A stretch of DNA of 64,000 nt. Source: Knufia peltigerae. Lineage: Eukaryota; Ascomycota; Eurotiomycetes; Chaetothyriales; Trichomeriaceae. Under the pieces are notes generated by a model. It saw only the letters and a program-made list of their open reading frames with translations, was not told the DNA's origin and ran no database searches. A program made the translations under genes and the position numbers. Positions 42,675 through 54,608 of this stretch are shown here, one piece after another (position 1 is the first letter of the stretch; every line of letters begins with the position of its first letter). The stretch spans positions 62,001-126,000 of the forward strand of contig JAPDRN010000076.1 in the NCBI GenBank assembly GCA_030247855.1, in the 5' to 3' direction.

Positions 42675-43600
42675 GGAAAGGCTTCCGTTGCTTATTTATC
42701 TGATTAGATGCGGCCCTTTCGAGTTGCTTAACCCCATCAAATCCGATTCCCCGAACTCTTGGGGCCGAAGGGCGAAGAAATCACAGTACGAGCGAGCGTG
42801 AAATGGGCGACCATGTCTCGGTAATCAATGTTAGAACTGTACGGAGTATTACTAGGACGCTTGTGCTCTAATTTCTTTTTTTTTTGGCCATTTTATCAAA
42901 GGTCCCGGTCCTAATCCCGAGTGATTTCGATCAGTCAGCGACAGGGCATCTAAAGGTGTACCACATTGAAGAAACGTGGAGACAACAACATCACTCGGCA
43001 TACATGAATTCCTGTACGATCCAAAAATGAAATGGCGTCAAAAAATTGGCTTGCAACAGCACTCCCGACACTCCTGAAAAGGACGTGGAAGAAGAGTGGT
43101 GCAATGACGAGGTCGGAGGACCACCGTACTGAAAAGGTCGAGGATATGATGACATGGACGATTACTATCCAGAGTAAAATGTCACAATGTACCTCCGTAC
43201 CTATGTTTCACATGTCAGCGGCACTAGGGGCAGAGGCGGAAGGCTCCCAAGAAAACAAGTCAAAAACCGTCAAAACGAAATGAGCCGTAAACTTTTCCTT
43301 CATATGGAGCATGTCCTTTATGATTTTGTTTTTGTATTCAATCGAAATGCCCAGTGTTAGACTTTGAAGGGTCTAGTCTATCTAGTAACACAAGACCTGA
43401 AAGAGCCCCTCTTCCCCCTAGCCAAAAGGGTGGTAGCTACACCTGTTTGTTCGCTCCAATGTTATACTCACCATACATGGGGACATATTCCTGCATCTCC
43501 ATCCCTTGTCGTACTGCACATGTGTATCTCTTGCTCGGTGATTTCGTCAATGCATCCGACGCCGTGCACTGCATCCTATGTCATGATCGAATCTTCAAAC
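42675..43600. other. intergenic with regulatory-like elements
   Basis: Promoter of the flavoprotein gene and 3' region of the GTPase gene. Contains TACGGAGTA at 42840-42848 and CGG-N8-CCG at 42906-42919. Open frames here are short and unrecognised. Confidence 0.55.
42906..42919. promoter_or_regulatory. CGG-N8-CCG element upstream of the flavoprotein gene
   Basis: CGGTCCTAATCCCG, 232 bp before the ATG at 42674. It has the same spacing and the CGGTC start seen in the HAAO/ACMSD promoter. Binding is inferred. Confidence 0.3.
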
Positions 43601-46600
43601 TCAGATAGAATCTTGTTCACCCTTGACAAGCCCGGTTTCATCTTGTATGGACTGAAGAGGCTCTTTGGGCACAGTGCTCGGCTCTCGTGGTGAAGACTGA
43701 TTTGCCAAATCAGGGACATTTGAATCCATTACAGTCTCCTTAGCAACTGTTTCAGCACTGCCATCCATCTTTGTATCATCATTGACTTCATTTTTGATAT
43801 GGTCAGATGCTCCAGTCTCCGCGACGTCGGTTTCAGGGTTTCCAGATGTCTGATCGTCAGCTTCGGGCTCGGCTTCAGGTTCGACATCGACAGCTCGCTT
43901 GAATACCAACTCAGCGCTGTCAACAAGCTCGAGGATCGGTTTTCGTAAGGCTCGTTGTTCACGTGGAAGTACCCCGGTCGTCTTACTGCTTCCACTTCCA
44001 GAGAAGACACCGGTATAATCCTTCTGGACAGCCATAAAGATCATGTCAACCTTGGTAAGCAGTTCTTCCTTGAGCTCCTCCAGCATATGTCGAAGAAGAA
44101 CCTTTACATGCTTGACCGATCCCTCAAACATCGAATCCTTTTCCCGTTCAACAAAGCCAGCCATGTGGGCTCTCATACGACTGTATGAGCCAATTCCTGA
44201 TTCCTCGACGCAGATTTCATATATTTCTTGCATATGTTTGGTAATGCTAGGTTCGAATTCACGATTGATCTCGCGTTGAGTCTCGGTGACCTTGGTGCGA
44301 GCTTCGACCATTGCATCTTTCATGATGTCTTTGTACCCAGGGAGTTGGTGCTTGAGCGTCTCAAATGTTGCAATCAAAGCGCCATTGCGGATGGCATGGC
44401 TTTCGACTTCATCGTGAAAAGTCCTGAGCATGCCACTCACATCGAGCGGGAGAGCACCCAATATGCTGGGAATTTTGCGTGCAAAGACAGACTCCCATGG
44501 TCCGGTTAGGCTCCGAAGAATCGGGTCCACAAGCTCTGCATTGAAATTAATAGAGCGCCAGCTATTCGAAAAGCATCCATCGCGTCGTACCACAGCTTTA
44601 TACGTTCCCCAGTGAAGGCCCCCTTCCGCTCGGTTATCCCGATTGATAGGTGCGCCCCATTGTCTCACAGTGCCGCTTGCTAATGACTTCGCCGCCGATG
44701 TGGCACTTGGGAACACATCATAGATTTTCTCCTTTAGCTCGCAGTCGATACCGAGGACGACGTTCGTGGCTGCCTTCTCGAGAGCCTAACAAGACTTAGT
44801 AAATAATCATTTACAAATTGGGCCAAGACCTTGGGGAGGTTATGATTTTGGGCGACTTACACTGTCAAGCTTTTTCAGCTTGTCTTTCAAGATCCGAGCT
44901 TCGTGCTGTAATTGATCGTCCGAGAGATTGTTCCCAGTTCCATCGTTAGAAGCCCATAGCCTTAACGAATTAAGAAACTGAAACGTGCTGTTGAGAAACC
45001 TTCGGGCAGTCGATGTGCGATCAGCTGTTGTCAGCTGCACACAATGTGCTTGAAGTGCAGGCATTTCGGTCTCCTCGAGGTCCTCGAAGCCCGGAGGTGT
45101 TTTGTCTCGCTGAAGCCTCCCCTTCAATTTCTGATAAGCACGAGAAGAAACGCAGAAGACTGGGAGGTTGCGTGCAACCTCGTCGTAGTCACGGGCGTCA
45201 ACTTCAGGATTGAAATTTGCAGCATCGGCCTCCTCAGCCAGTTCTTGGTCAAGTTCACGAATGCCTGATGCATAGTCCTGTCGAATGGCGGCTCTTGAGT
45301 ACTCATTTCTGCCTGAGATACATTTAGCGAATAGCTCAGCATCAATGGCTTCGCTGTCTTTGTCAATTTGCTCAATCTGTTTTCGTAAGCTCCTCATCTC
45401 ATCACCAACTTGGATCTTTTGCCGTCGTCCTTCTCTCTTTGACACCCGAAGTTCTCCAAGTTTCCTTGAAATCTCATCTTCAGTAAGAGGAGGACCGCGA
45501 TCTTCGCCGTTGATAGATGAAGCAAAATCCGATCCTCCATCACTATTGGAGTCGCCTTCGTCATCATCATCAATAATGAAGTCGTCATCGGAGCCAGGCT
45601 CAGCATACTTTGATTTCTTCCTTGAAAAATTTGAACCTTGCATCCGTTTTCGTTTCTTGGTCGCCGGTTTGGGCTGGTAGACCGTCTGTCCAGCTTGGCA
45701 ATCCTCCTGAAGCTTTTCCCATATCTCAACTTGCTCGTCCTGGGCTTCGATGGCGGCATTGATGTCCGATTTAGTCGCTTTGAGACCTTCGATTTGTTGC
45801 TTGAGAGTAATTTTCTTTCTCCTCAGATCTTCCATTTTGGCCAGCATCTGACCAGATTCATCCGCAAGCCCCAATGAATCCTGAGCCTCGGTGATGGAAA
45901 TGTCGTCTGTTTTGCTACAGATGAAGGTGACGGAATTGTAGCCTCCATCCATTTTCAGCTGCCGCTTGAAGCTATCGCCGAGTAGGTTCTTCGCAGACTT
46001 GTCGTCGACAGCCCTAGTGATGGGTGCAACAATCCATAAACCGGTGCATTGCTTCATATAGCCTTGAGCCACAGCAGCACGGGCTTGATTGCTGTCGTGA
46101 ACACCTGGTAGATCCACAATGACAGCACCTGTGGCAAGGGCAGGAGCCTTGACATGAAGTCTGACAACTCGTATCAGAGGCCAGAACTCCATTTCTCGCG
46201 CTTTCGGGTTCCCCTTTTCCCCATTATCTTTCCTAGCACTTCCCTTTTCTTTGCTGTCCACATAATTCTGCAGTTGCTTGTAGAAGTCCGATGCATCGAA
46301 TGCTTCCGCTTTCCGGATGGTACCTAGACACTTCACGTTTTCATGAGCCATCAGACGTTCGATGGGAACTTTTGCCATCTCGTCTTTCGTCAGCTTTGGG
46401 TAGACAGCCTTCACCTGAGCATAGGCAATACCACTTTCTGAATCTTCATTGATACATTCGCGAGACACTTGACCAGAACCATCGAGAAGGTCTTGAAACA
46501 ACACTTTAAGCATCTTGTTCCAATCCTCCCGAGAGATGAACTCAATCTCGGCACGGTATGGGATGCTCTCATCGTAGTTGTAGCTGATCTCGGTGACGAC

Positions 46601-48282
46601 TGCTGTACAGGCTCTCATGCAATTCGTGGGTACTAAACGCTCCTCGTCCAACATGGCATTGATGACTGAGCTCTTTCCGGCACCGGTGGCCCCCACAACT
46701 CCCACCACGGTGCGAGAACGTACTGCCTGGGATTGTACTTTCTCCAGGGCCTGGATCCATTGATTGACTTCTTCATTGGGTCGTTCTCGAAGAACGTGTT
46801 GGATATTGTTGAGTAATTCGGCACCTTTTTGAACACTCCTGCCGCGGATTTAGCATTAATTTTTCATCCGAAGCGACAGAAGCTTCGTAGTATGGACTTA
46901 CTTTTCAAGCTGCTCAGGTGTTCGACCATCAAAAAGCTCCGACATTGTCATACGGGAAGCTGTACACTCTTGAGCATCTAACATCCCACTCTCGAGGCCC
47001 ACGTGAAAGCTATTGCCTGCGACTAAGCTGTCTTTTGGAGGATCAGGACGATCCTCAGGGAACGGAGATCGCACTGGTTCTTCCTTGACGACTTGGGCGA
47101 CACCTTCAGGGGATCGTTCTAGCCTGCTGTTTTCGAGTTTTGCGACATTTTCAGAGCATGGTTCCGGGCCGCTATTTTCAGATGGCGGAAAACTGAGGAT
47201 ATCTGCGTACTTGTCTATGATTTCAGCCCAGAGTGCCATACCCTTGTTCATGTATCCTGCATGTTCTTGGAGTCCCCATATTCTAGACCAAAGCTCTACC
47301 GATACATCGAATTGGCGCCGTTGCGAGGGAAAATCGACATGCAATTCAATGCCAGCGTTCTGTGAAGAAAGATATTTTTCATAGTAGAAGAGCCAGAAGG
47401 CAATATGGTGAACACGCCGAACTGTCATCGAGCGGGCCGTTGCACTGATCCTGGATGCTCTATCTGAGAAATAGCTTCTCTGACCTGCGTCTAAGCAGAG
47501 CCATTCGTGCCTGATTCTTTCACTGAGCGCATCCGTGATTTCTCTTTGTAGAAATTGCCGTTGGTACTCGAGGCGTTCAAACAGGAAGTCTTCCCATCCG
47601 AGTCCTTCTTCTTCAGTCGGCGAAGCCATTGAGCGTACATGATGGTCCTGTGCATTGCTGGCAGAGAGAGCTGCGATCGGATGCGTTAATTGAGTGACTA
47701 ATGGATTAGTAGGCAAGGCTGCTGCATCTTTACTTGAGGGATCATCCTTAATTCTGAGCTGATTGGCAGTGTTTGTGACTTCAGCAAGGGCAGTGCGCGA
47801 AGTTGTAGGGGCGTTCACTCTCGTCTCGAGGTCGTCCGCAAGGATTGCTTCAAGTGCAACAAAGTCATCCGAGGGTAAGGTGAGAAGTGCAGAGATCTTA
47901 GTCGTCTCATCAACGACCTTGAAATTATGTCTGAGCACGAGCTCGTCTGGCAACAGATACTTCTTCTTGTACGCCTTCAGCAATGAGCTCAATGCTTTGC
48001 CTTTCGGACACTTAATCCACAGGGCATCATGCTGTTGAAGAGGCTCATTTGGCACTTTGTCATGGTGCAGAATGGCAATGAACGCTACACCCGAAGTCAA
48101 GTCATGGTCGGGCTTCAAGGCCTTCAACTTGTCGAAGAACTCGCTATCGCGTGTCAATTATGGCAACCAACCGGCTTGTAAATGTTCTTACGAAGGCGTC
48201 GTCATACTGACGAAGCAACTCTCGCCTGGCCTCGCCGGCTTGTAAGCGATTCGTTATGTTAGCAGGTGGCGACTGTACCCAT
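43601..48282 (-). CDS. dynamin-like nuclear GTPase (SLIP-GC/NUGGC type) with ubiquitin-like N-terminus
   Basis: Structure: complement(join(43601..44785,44861..46838,46902..48139,48192..48238,48279..48282)), introns of 75, 63, 52 and 40 nt, 1483 residues. The model starts with a 4-nt coding exon (ATG G) joined to AGEARRELLRQYDDAF. Residues about 40-115 (LWIKCPKGKALSSLLKAYKKKY...LPSDDFVALE) look like a SUMO/Rad60-type beta-grasp domain. The GTPase domain has P-loop GATGAGKS (479-486), DLPGVHDSNQARAAV (G3) and TFICSKTDD (G4-like). Coiled coils with a basic KKRKRMQG...RKKSK stretch and an acidic block follow, then a long helical C-terminal region. Family members are nuclear; function in fungi is not established. 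Confidence 0.85.
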
Positions 48283-48952
48283 CAATGATTGTGGAGGTGT
48301 CAGGTTGTGCCACGAGCGCCTAAGACTGTGAGGTCGAATGTCAACAAATCGGACGCGACGCGGAAGACTCGTAAAGTGGCACTACCGAACCCCGGCTTTC
48401 GCTAGACTTTCCTCTCTCACTCGCCGCCTACATTCACCACCTAAGGAGTATTGCTTTTACATGAGCTTGACATACCCTTCACTTGTGTCTCCATTTACTG
48501 TGCAACCTTTTGGAATGAGGATCGATTACATGATATACATCTTTCAACGGTGAAACCTTCATACTTTGAGTGGATAAACTGAATCCTCGCACGTGTCTTC
48601 TCAGACCCTTCCCGAAGACAACTCATCTTATTGCATACGGCGATAGGAAACTGCCGAGGATGGCTTCAATGTAGTCTCTTTCTTCCCACCGAATTAGGTG
48701 TCGTCCGTCTCTTCACTCGTAGTGGTGGCCTAATCCAAAGGACGGTTACATGATCCATGCGTGGCTAGAATGGACCATGATTCCAAAGTCGTGTCCTGCG
48801 TAGCGCCAATGTTGTCTCACATTGATTCTATCCAAAATATAAATTCACGCTTGTGCCGTCGACGATAGGAGGGCCTCGATTTGGAAGGATGCAGATGATG
48901 AACCTCCATGCTCTTCGGACACCTTGATGCGAGATCCAAGGACGGATCACGC
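48283..48952. other. intergenic, upstream of the GTPase gene and downstream of COX10
   Basis: No supported gene and no notable repeat seen. Confidence 0.55.
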
Positions 48953-50647
48953 TCACGTGGGTCTCTTGAAGCCCAGCATAGCCGGATTAACCTCGTCGAT
49001 AAGATCTGATGTCTTTGCTGATTTTGCTGAAGTCATTCCCAGAGAATCCCCGTCACCTTCGAGTTCAGGCTCGTCGTATATGCTTGCAGCATCATTGCTT
49101 CCAAAGAAACCATCCCAGAGCCCTTTTTTACACACCAAAGCTCCGACAAGGACTAGAGGAAGTTGCCACACGCTCGCCCAGAAAAGACCTCTGGCACTTC
49201 CACCAGCACCCTGTTTCCTCCAGAAACGAATGGCTTCTCTTGTCATCCAGGCATTACACACGGTACTGATGGCCAGAAAACTCGAGTCAACGTACCCACC
49301 CCAGTAGAGTACTCCACATATCGGAAACATTGCGATCGAATATCGTAGGGCCACTCTTGCATTGCGGGCAGGATTTGTCCAGGCAAGCATTTGATGCCCA
49401 GCGTTCTTGTAATCATCTCGGATGGTGTGAGACAGAGACATGAAATGGGGAAATTGCCAGGCGAACAACAGCGCAGCAAGTGCCCAACCTCCAATAGAAT
49501 CTTCAGTGAGCAACATATCCTTCCATGAATGGTGCTCGGAAGTCGCCGCCTCGCCTGCCGCAGCACACCAGCCCATCAAAGGCGGAATGCCTCCAACTAT
49601 AGCTCCAACCCACGTATTGGCAACCGAAATTCGCTTCATGGGAGTATACACGCCAGCGTAGAGGAAGATGTTCAGTGCGGATAACCCTGCTACGGTAGGA
49701 TTGGTGCCAAATCCCAGCAGGAGAAGTCCCGAAGCGCCACATAACAGCGCAAATAAAGTTGCAGCTCGAGTTGAGATGAGTTTTCTGACCAGAGGTCGGT
49801 TTCGAGTCCTTGTCATGAGAGCATCATACTTGGGTTCGAAAAGCATGTTCAGAGTATTTGCGCAGGCACAGGATAGAAAAGTACCTGTCGTCAAGAAGAG
49901 GAGTGTAAGTGTCGACGTCGAAAATGAAGTCTCCACAGATGACGCTGTGGAAGACAACAGTTCAGGTAAGGGATATAAAGAGTACGCTGAGGTTGTCGAG
50001 AGAAGGATGAGGAAGGACAACCGCGGTTTTGAAAGAGAGAGCAACGTCGCCATCTTGCGTCGAAAGGCGGCGGATGCTGGCATAGCAGCAGCGGCTGTCG
50101 TCAATTGCGATGAGGCATCCAAAGGCAATGAGTCCTGCCCCGGCAGGGGACTTTCATTGGCTTTCTGTCTCTTTCTCCTTCGATGTGGTAATATCTGCTC
50201 GTCCGACTGGACCTCGGAAACTGTTTGAACAGGTTCTTGACCTCGAACTGCTGGGCTCGGTTCTTGGATGGCATTCGTCGCCCTTTTATGTTCTGACGAG
50301 AGTTCTTCGTAGTCCTCCTCGGCGCGAGTTATCTTCTCTTGACGTGTGAGGTTGCCTTTGCCCTCTCGTGGCTCTGCGGCTGTGCGCATCGAAGCTAGAA
50401 GTCCACTTTTGACCCATCCTCGCTCGAGAGAGTTGTTGGCCGAAAAATAGTCACGGACAAAGCTTTGGGAGCTCGCTGTCGTATGTCGAGATCCTCTAGT
50501 CTCAGTGACTGGCACGACGTGAAATCTTCTTCTTCCGGAGGACCATCTGGTGAGGTTGCCCGCTGTCCAGGAAGTGCGAAGGTTCCGAGCAAGACAATTT
50601 GAGCATAGGGTATTGCTCGAGAGACGTTTGACTGCCGGAGCAGCCAT
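48953..50647 (-). CDS. COX10: protohaem IX farnesyltransferase, mitochondrial
   Basis: Converts haem B to haem O with farnesyl diphosphate, the first step of haem A synthesis for cytochrome c oxidase, in the inner mitochondrial membrane. Single exon, 564 residues. The N-terminal 200 residues are Arg/Ser-rich and disordered, containing the presequence. The UbiA core begins near 205, KPRLSFLILLSTTSAY. Prenyl-diphosphate sites are NTLNMLFEPKYDALMTRTRNRPL and DDYKNAGHQMLAW. About eight or nine hydrophobic segments are visible. The long N-terminal extension is typical of filamentous ascomycetes. It is divergent from MED8 across 282 nt. Confidence 0.96.
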   Translation of the reverse strand: MAAPAVKRLSSNTLCSNCLARNLRTSWTAGNLTRWSSGRRRFHVVPVTETRGSRHTTASSQSFVRDYFSANNSLERGWVKSGLLASMRTAAEPREGKGNLTRQEKITRAEEDYEELSSEHKRATNAIQEPSPAVRGQEPVQTVSEVQSDEQILPHRRRKRQKANESPLPGQDSLPLDASSQLTTAAAAMPASAAFRRKMATLLSLSKPRLSFLILLSTTSAYSLYPLPELLSSTASSVETSFSTSTLTLLFLTTGTFLSCACANTLNMLFEPKYDALMTRTRNRPLVRKLISTRAATLFALLCGASGLLLLGFGTNPTVAGLSALNIFLYAGVYTPMKRISVANTWVGAIVGGIPPLMGWCAAAGEAATSEHHSWKDMLLTEDSIGGWALAALLFAWQFPHFMSLSHTIRDDYKNAGHQMLAWTNPARNARVALRYSIAMFPICGVLYWGGYVDSSFLAISTVCNAWMTREAIRFWRKQGAGGSARGLFWASVWQLPLVLVGALVCKKGLWDGFFGSNDAASIYDEPELEGDGDSLGMTSAKSAKTSDLIDEVNPAMLGFKRPT

Positions 50648-50929
50648 GGTTGATTGCCGACCAGGCGGATGTTGCTATTGTCGAAGCATGGGTTGAATGC
50701 TCATGCGCTTCGAGGTGAAGACCTGATTTAATTCTCAAATGATTTGTTAGAGCTTTGGGGCTGCGCACCTGATGCGGAGATCGACATTCTGCCCCCCGTG
50801 AGCTACTCTTCGTCTACCACCACTCACCTTCTCCCAATTTATCCCTCTTTGAACTGCCCTGGAAACGCATGGCAATGCTTCATCTATAACTTGGCCTCGT
50901 CACGGTCTAGGTGCAATCGCTAAGGTCAT

Positions 50930-51732
50930 ATGGCAGCTCTTGCGAACGATCAGGTCAGGTCCCTTGACCAGGCGCGGCAGCGACTCCTAGCACTCCATAC
51001 CTCGTTAATCGCTCTACGTTCAGAAATCACAACGCAAAGCCAGCTGCCCTCATGGTATGTATAGGAAGGAGACCTTTGGTTCATGTTACATATATGCTGA
51101 TGAGTTTTAGGCCTTCTTTACAGACCCACGCGAATCTGATATCCAACAATCTCCAGCAGATTGCAGCACAACTTTCTGAGTACCAGGACCTTTTCAAGTC
51201 TACGGTCGCTTTCCCTCTCCCTCAATTCCCTGGTAAGGAACGGGCCTTCATCCTTGAGACTTTACTGCGGACGAAGCTCGAGCCGAATATAGAGGACTGG
51301 ATCGAGGAGGGAGGGAAAATCGCTGCGGGACAAGCCAAAGACTCGCATTCAGGTCTTTCTGCTCAGGAACGCAGTGCTCTCTGGCAATGGGCGCCTGGTG
51401 CTGCCAACAGAGAAGCACGAAGACAAAAGTGGGGAGCAGATTACACCCTAGAGGAGAAGCAACGGGGCATAGCAACGGTTGTTACAGGCCTACAACGAGA
51501 ATTGATTGAGCCACCCGATGACGAAGGTGATGACGAGGGTGACGAGGAAGAAGAGGAAGAGGAATACGAAGAATCAGAGGAGGAAGATGAGGATAAGATG
51601 GACGTCGAGCTGACAAAGTCTCAAACGACTGCTGCTACATCCAAGACCACAACAGCAATTTCAACGACTCCAAACCAAATGTCTGTTGACAAGATCCACA
51701 AAATCATGGTGACAGGGAGAGGTCTAGGTTGA
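50930..51732 (+). CDS. MED8: Mediator complex subunit 8
   Basis: Head-module subunit of the RNA polymerase II Mediator. Structure: join(50930..51054,51111..51732), intron 56 nt (donor GTATGT, acceptor TAG), 248 residues. The junction gives LPSWPSLQTHANLISNNLQQIA, the conserved Med8 core. The first exon is the expected N-terminal helix (DQARQRLLALHTSLIALRSEI). The C-terminal half contains LSAQERSALWQWAPGAANREARRQKW, a block seen in Eurotiomycete Med8, followed by a long acidic Glu/Asp tract. Divergent from COX10. Confidence 0.93.
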
Positions 51733-51871
51733 AGGGGAACACTCGTCCTTCCATTCAAAATCATACAACGCAAACATCAAACCAAGAGCTACCTGACACA
51801 GATATGGCCTGCTTGTCTTTCGGACCTCCAATTACAAAGGGATGGCTTGTGGGCGGGCATATTTTATTGAT

Positions 51872-53562
51872 CTACAACATGGCTTTAGGCATCTGCTTCA
51901 TGGCCTGCCGCACACCAAGATCGGCCAGGACCTCCTCGGCACCTCCGAGGATAGCATCGAATTTGTAGATGCGGTGGAACTGCTCCACGACACGTCCCAT
52001 GCCGGACTGCGTGATACCCCTACCACCAAAGATATTCACGGCATCGTCGGCGATCTCGTGCGCACATCTGGTGGAATAGCTCTTCAAGAAGCCAATCGGT
52101 CCACCCAAAAGTTTACTCTGCTGGGCATAACTCATATTACACATCTGATAGGTGATGCTTTCGATCCAGCTCTGACACGCCTCGGTCATACTGATCATCT
52201 TGGCCAGTTTTTGGCGGATGACGGGCTGTGTGATGAGAGGCTTGCCGAACACGATGCGCTGGTGCGTCCACTTGAGGCATTCCTCGACGACGGTGCGCAT
52301 CCAGCGGATCACCTGGCCCGTAATGGCCCACCGTTCGTGGTTGAAGTTGCTCATGACGACGATGAAGCCGTTGTCTTCCTTGCCCAGGAGGTGGTTCACG
52401 GGAACCTTGACGTTTTCGAATTGAATAAACGCCGTACCCGCGGCTGTCGAATAGGATGTCTTGATGCGCTTGGTCTCGACGTTGTCGTCGCGCGGTACAA
52501 TGATGACACTGATTCCCTTTTCTGTCTTGCACGCTGTGACAAAATAGTCGGCGAACATGCCGTTGGTGATCCATTTCTTGGTTCCTATCGAATTTCAAGT
52601 CAGCCAAGTTTGCCCAGTCGTCCACCATCCTTGGCTGGCAGGCCATCTCAGGTAGCTTAGGTAGGTACTAGGTCGCCAACGAGGAAAAGACGGGGGACGC
52701 TTTGTTTGCTCTTACCATTGATGATATAATGTTTTCCGTCCGCCGTCTTTTTCGCCGTCGTCCTGATGCCCGCGACATCGCTGCCGGCGAAGGCCTCGGT
52801 GATGGCCAGACACATGTACTTTTTCCCGGTGAGGCACTCGTGCGTCAGCCGGTCCCTCAGCGCGGCGTCGTTGGCCCACTGCCTCACGGCCGTCAGACTG
52901 ATCATCATGCCGGCCATGTTGCCGTCCTGGAACCCTCTCGCCATCCCGCGGGTCAGTTCCTGCGCGACGATCAGGTCGTGGAAGTAGTCAAACTCTTGCG
53001 GGTCGACGGCGCCTCCCATCAACTCCCGGCCGTGCAGGTGCTTGCCCGGTCCCAGGCGCATGGCGAGCATGTTGTTCCGGGCCATCTTGTCCACGAGACC
53101 TTGAGAGATGTACGAGCCGTCCAGCTCCTTCTCCTGCGCCTCCGGGTAAATGTCCTCGTCCACAAAGGTTCGCACGGCTCGCTGAAGCCGGCGGTGCGAC
53201 TCGCCATAATACGGACTCTTGTAGGCCGGGGTCAGCCACAGCGGTTCACCGTAGGGAACGGTCGAGAGGTCTCCCGGGCGGGGGTCGACCACCTCCGGTT
53301 CTTCGCCCTCGACCGTGCCGATGCACAGACTCTGATACTTTTGCAGGACTTCGTGGCGGTGGAGGTTGTAAAAGGCCGACGTCGCGTCCTGGCCCGCTAC
53401 CTGCTGCAACACCACACTCCCGCCCGGGTGCGCGTCGAGAAAGTCCGTGACGTCGTACACCTTGTGGTCGATGATGCACCAGACGCTGTCCTCGGTGTTG
53501 TTCTTGGCCACTTCGGCCCGGGTGAGTTTCCTCGTGGGAGTCTGGGATGTCTTTTGTGCCAT
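51872..53562 (-). CDS. cytochrome b5-acyl-CoA dehydrogenase fusion
   Basis: Structure: complement(join(51872..52584,52716..53562)), intron 131 nt, 519 residues. The start at 53562 (MAQKTSQ) directly precedes the b5 domain; an open frame continues upstream to 53718. The cytochrome b5 domain (about 8-85) has the haem ligands in DAHPGGS and NLHRHEV. The acyl-CoA dehydrogenase region (about 120-519) has YMCLAITEAFAGSDVAGIRT, NGTKKWITNGMFADYFV across the splice, and FGGRGITQSGMGRVVEQFHRIYKFDAILGG. At the place where medium-chain dehydrogenases carry the catalytic Glu (YEGT) this protein has DAILGGAEEV. Fungal fusions of this type are known by annotation; their substrate is not established to my knowledge. 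Confidence 0.92.
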
Positions 53563-54608
53563 TTTTCGGAACAAATGACGGTACAAGTCTGGCTGGTGGT
53601 CCTGTATGAGAAGAGGGTTGTTTCTGGGCGAGATGGATTGAGGGACAGAGTGGGTAGTTACGCAGAAAGGTGAAGCCGTCCAACCCAAGTCCAAGGATGA
53701 ATGTACTGTAGGAGACAAAGAACAAAAGGGTAAGAGACCGCGTCACGTAGGAAAATGATACAGCTACAAATCTCTTCCTGAGGGTCTTCACTTTCCCACA
53801 GCGCTTCTTTTTAATGGACAGTATATATTGCAACTCCGATTTGACGGAGTTGTAAGGGGATTTGGTTCGAGGCACGATCAGATTGAACCGAGGTTCAGTC
53901 TATTTACCTAGTAAACTAGTCAGGGCCCCCAAAGACCCCCGATTTGCATATTTCCCCGTCAAACATCTCATGATTACTTCGGACCCGGTCAGCGAAAAAC
54001 CTCTGTCAGTCGATTGGCTGAACTTGTTGCGGACCGTCGGCGGCGTTGCTTCCACGGCCGTAAACTTGTTTGATTTGGTTGCTACACGACCCTTTGCGGA
54101 CATGTCTCGGTCACTCTGGTTTGATGCAATAGCCGAAGATGATTAGATGAGTACGATCTCTCATATACTACTGTACACACACAAGGTGAGGGTAATCAAT
54201 CTGCATCCCAAGATTCAAGAACAGGACAAACGTGTACGTCCAAGGGATTGCTGATCTACACATACATATTCATGGAAGAATTCACACACTGTAGAGTTGC
54301 CTGAATACCCCGTCAAAGAAGCTGAGAGAGATAATTAATTTTTATCGCTCAAGACAGCGTGCGGAAGAAATCAATTAGGATATTTTGAAGACAACTCATG
54401 TAGATTCTTATATCTGTAATAAGACTTTACGTTAATAAAGAAGGCAACAGAGAGAGTTTCGAGCGAAAACGAACTCGTCCATAAAAATCACTTCCACTCG
54501 TGATGACCAGAATTGGATGAGATAAATTATTGGCCAATGTCAATCGGACACGAGATATTGAGTTCTCGATAATCTATAGACCTCACATTCTAACGAATGG
54601 CATGGTGA
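53563..54608. other. intergenic
   Basis: Promoter of the fusion gene followed by AT-rich sequence at the 3' end of the secreted amidase gene. Open frames (53862-54146 plus) show no motif. Confidence 0.55.

Noticed and set aside
52702..53673. 323-codon plus-strand ORF opposite the b5-dehydrogenase exon
   Set aside because: Antisense shadow of the fusion gene.
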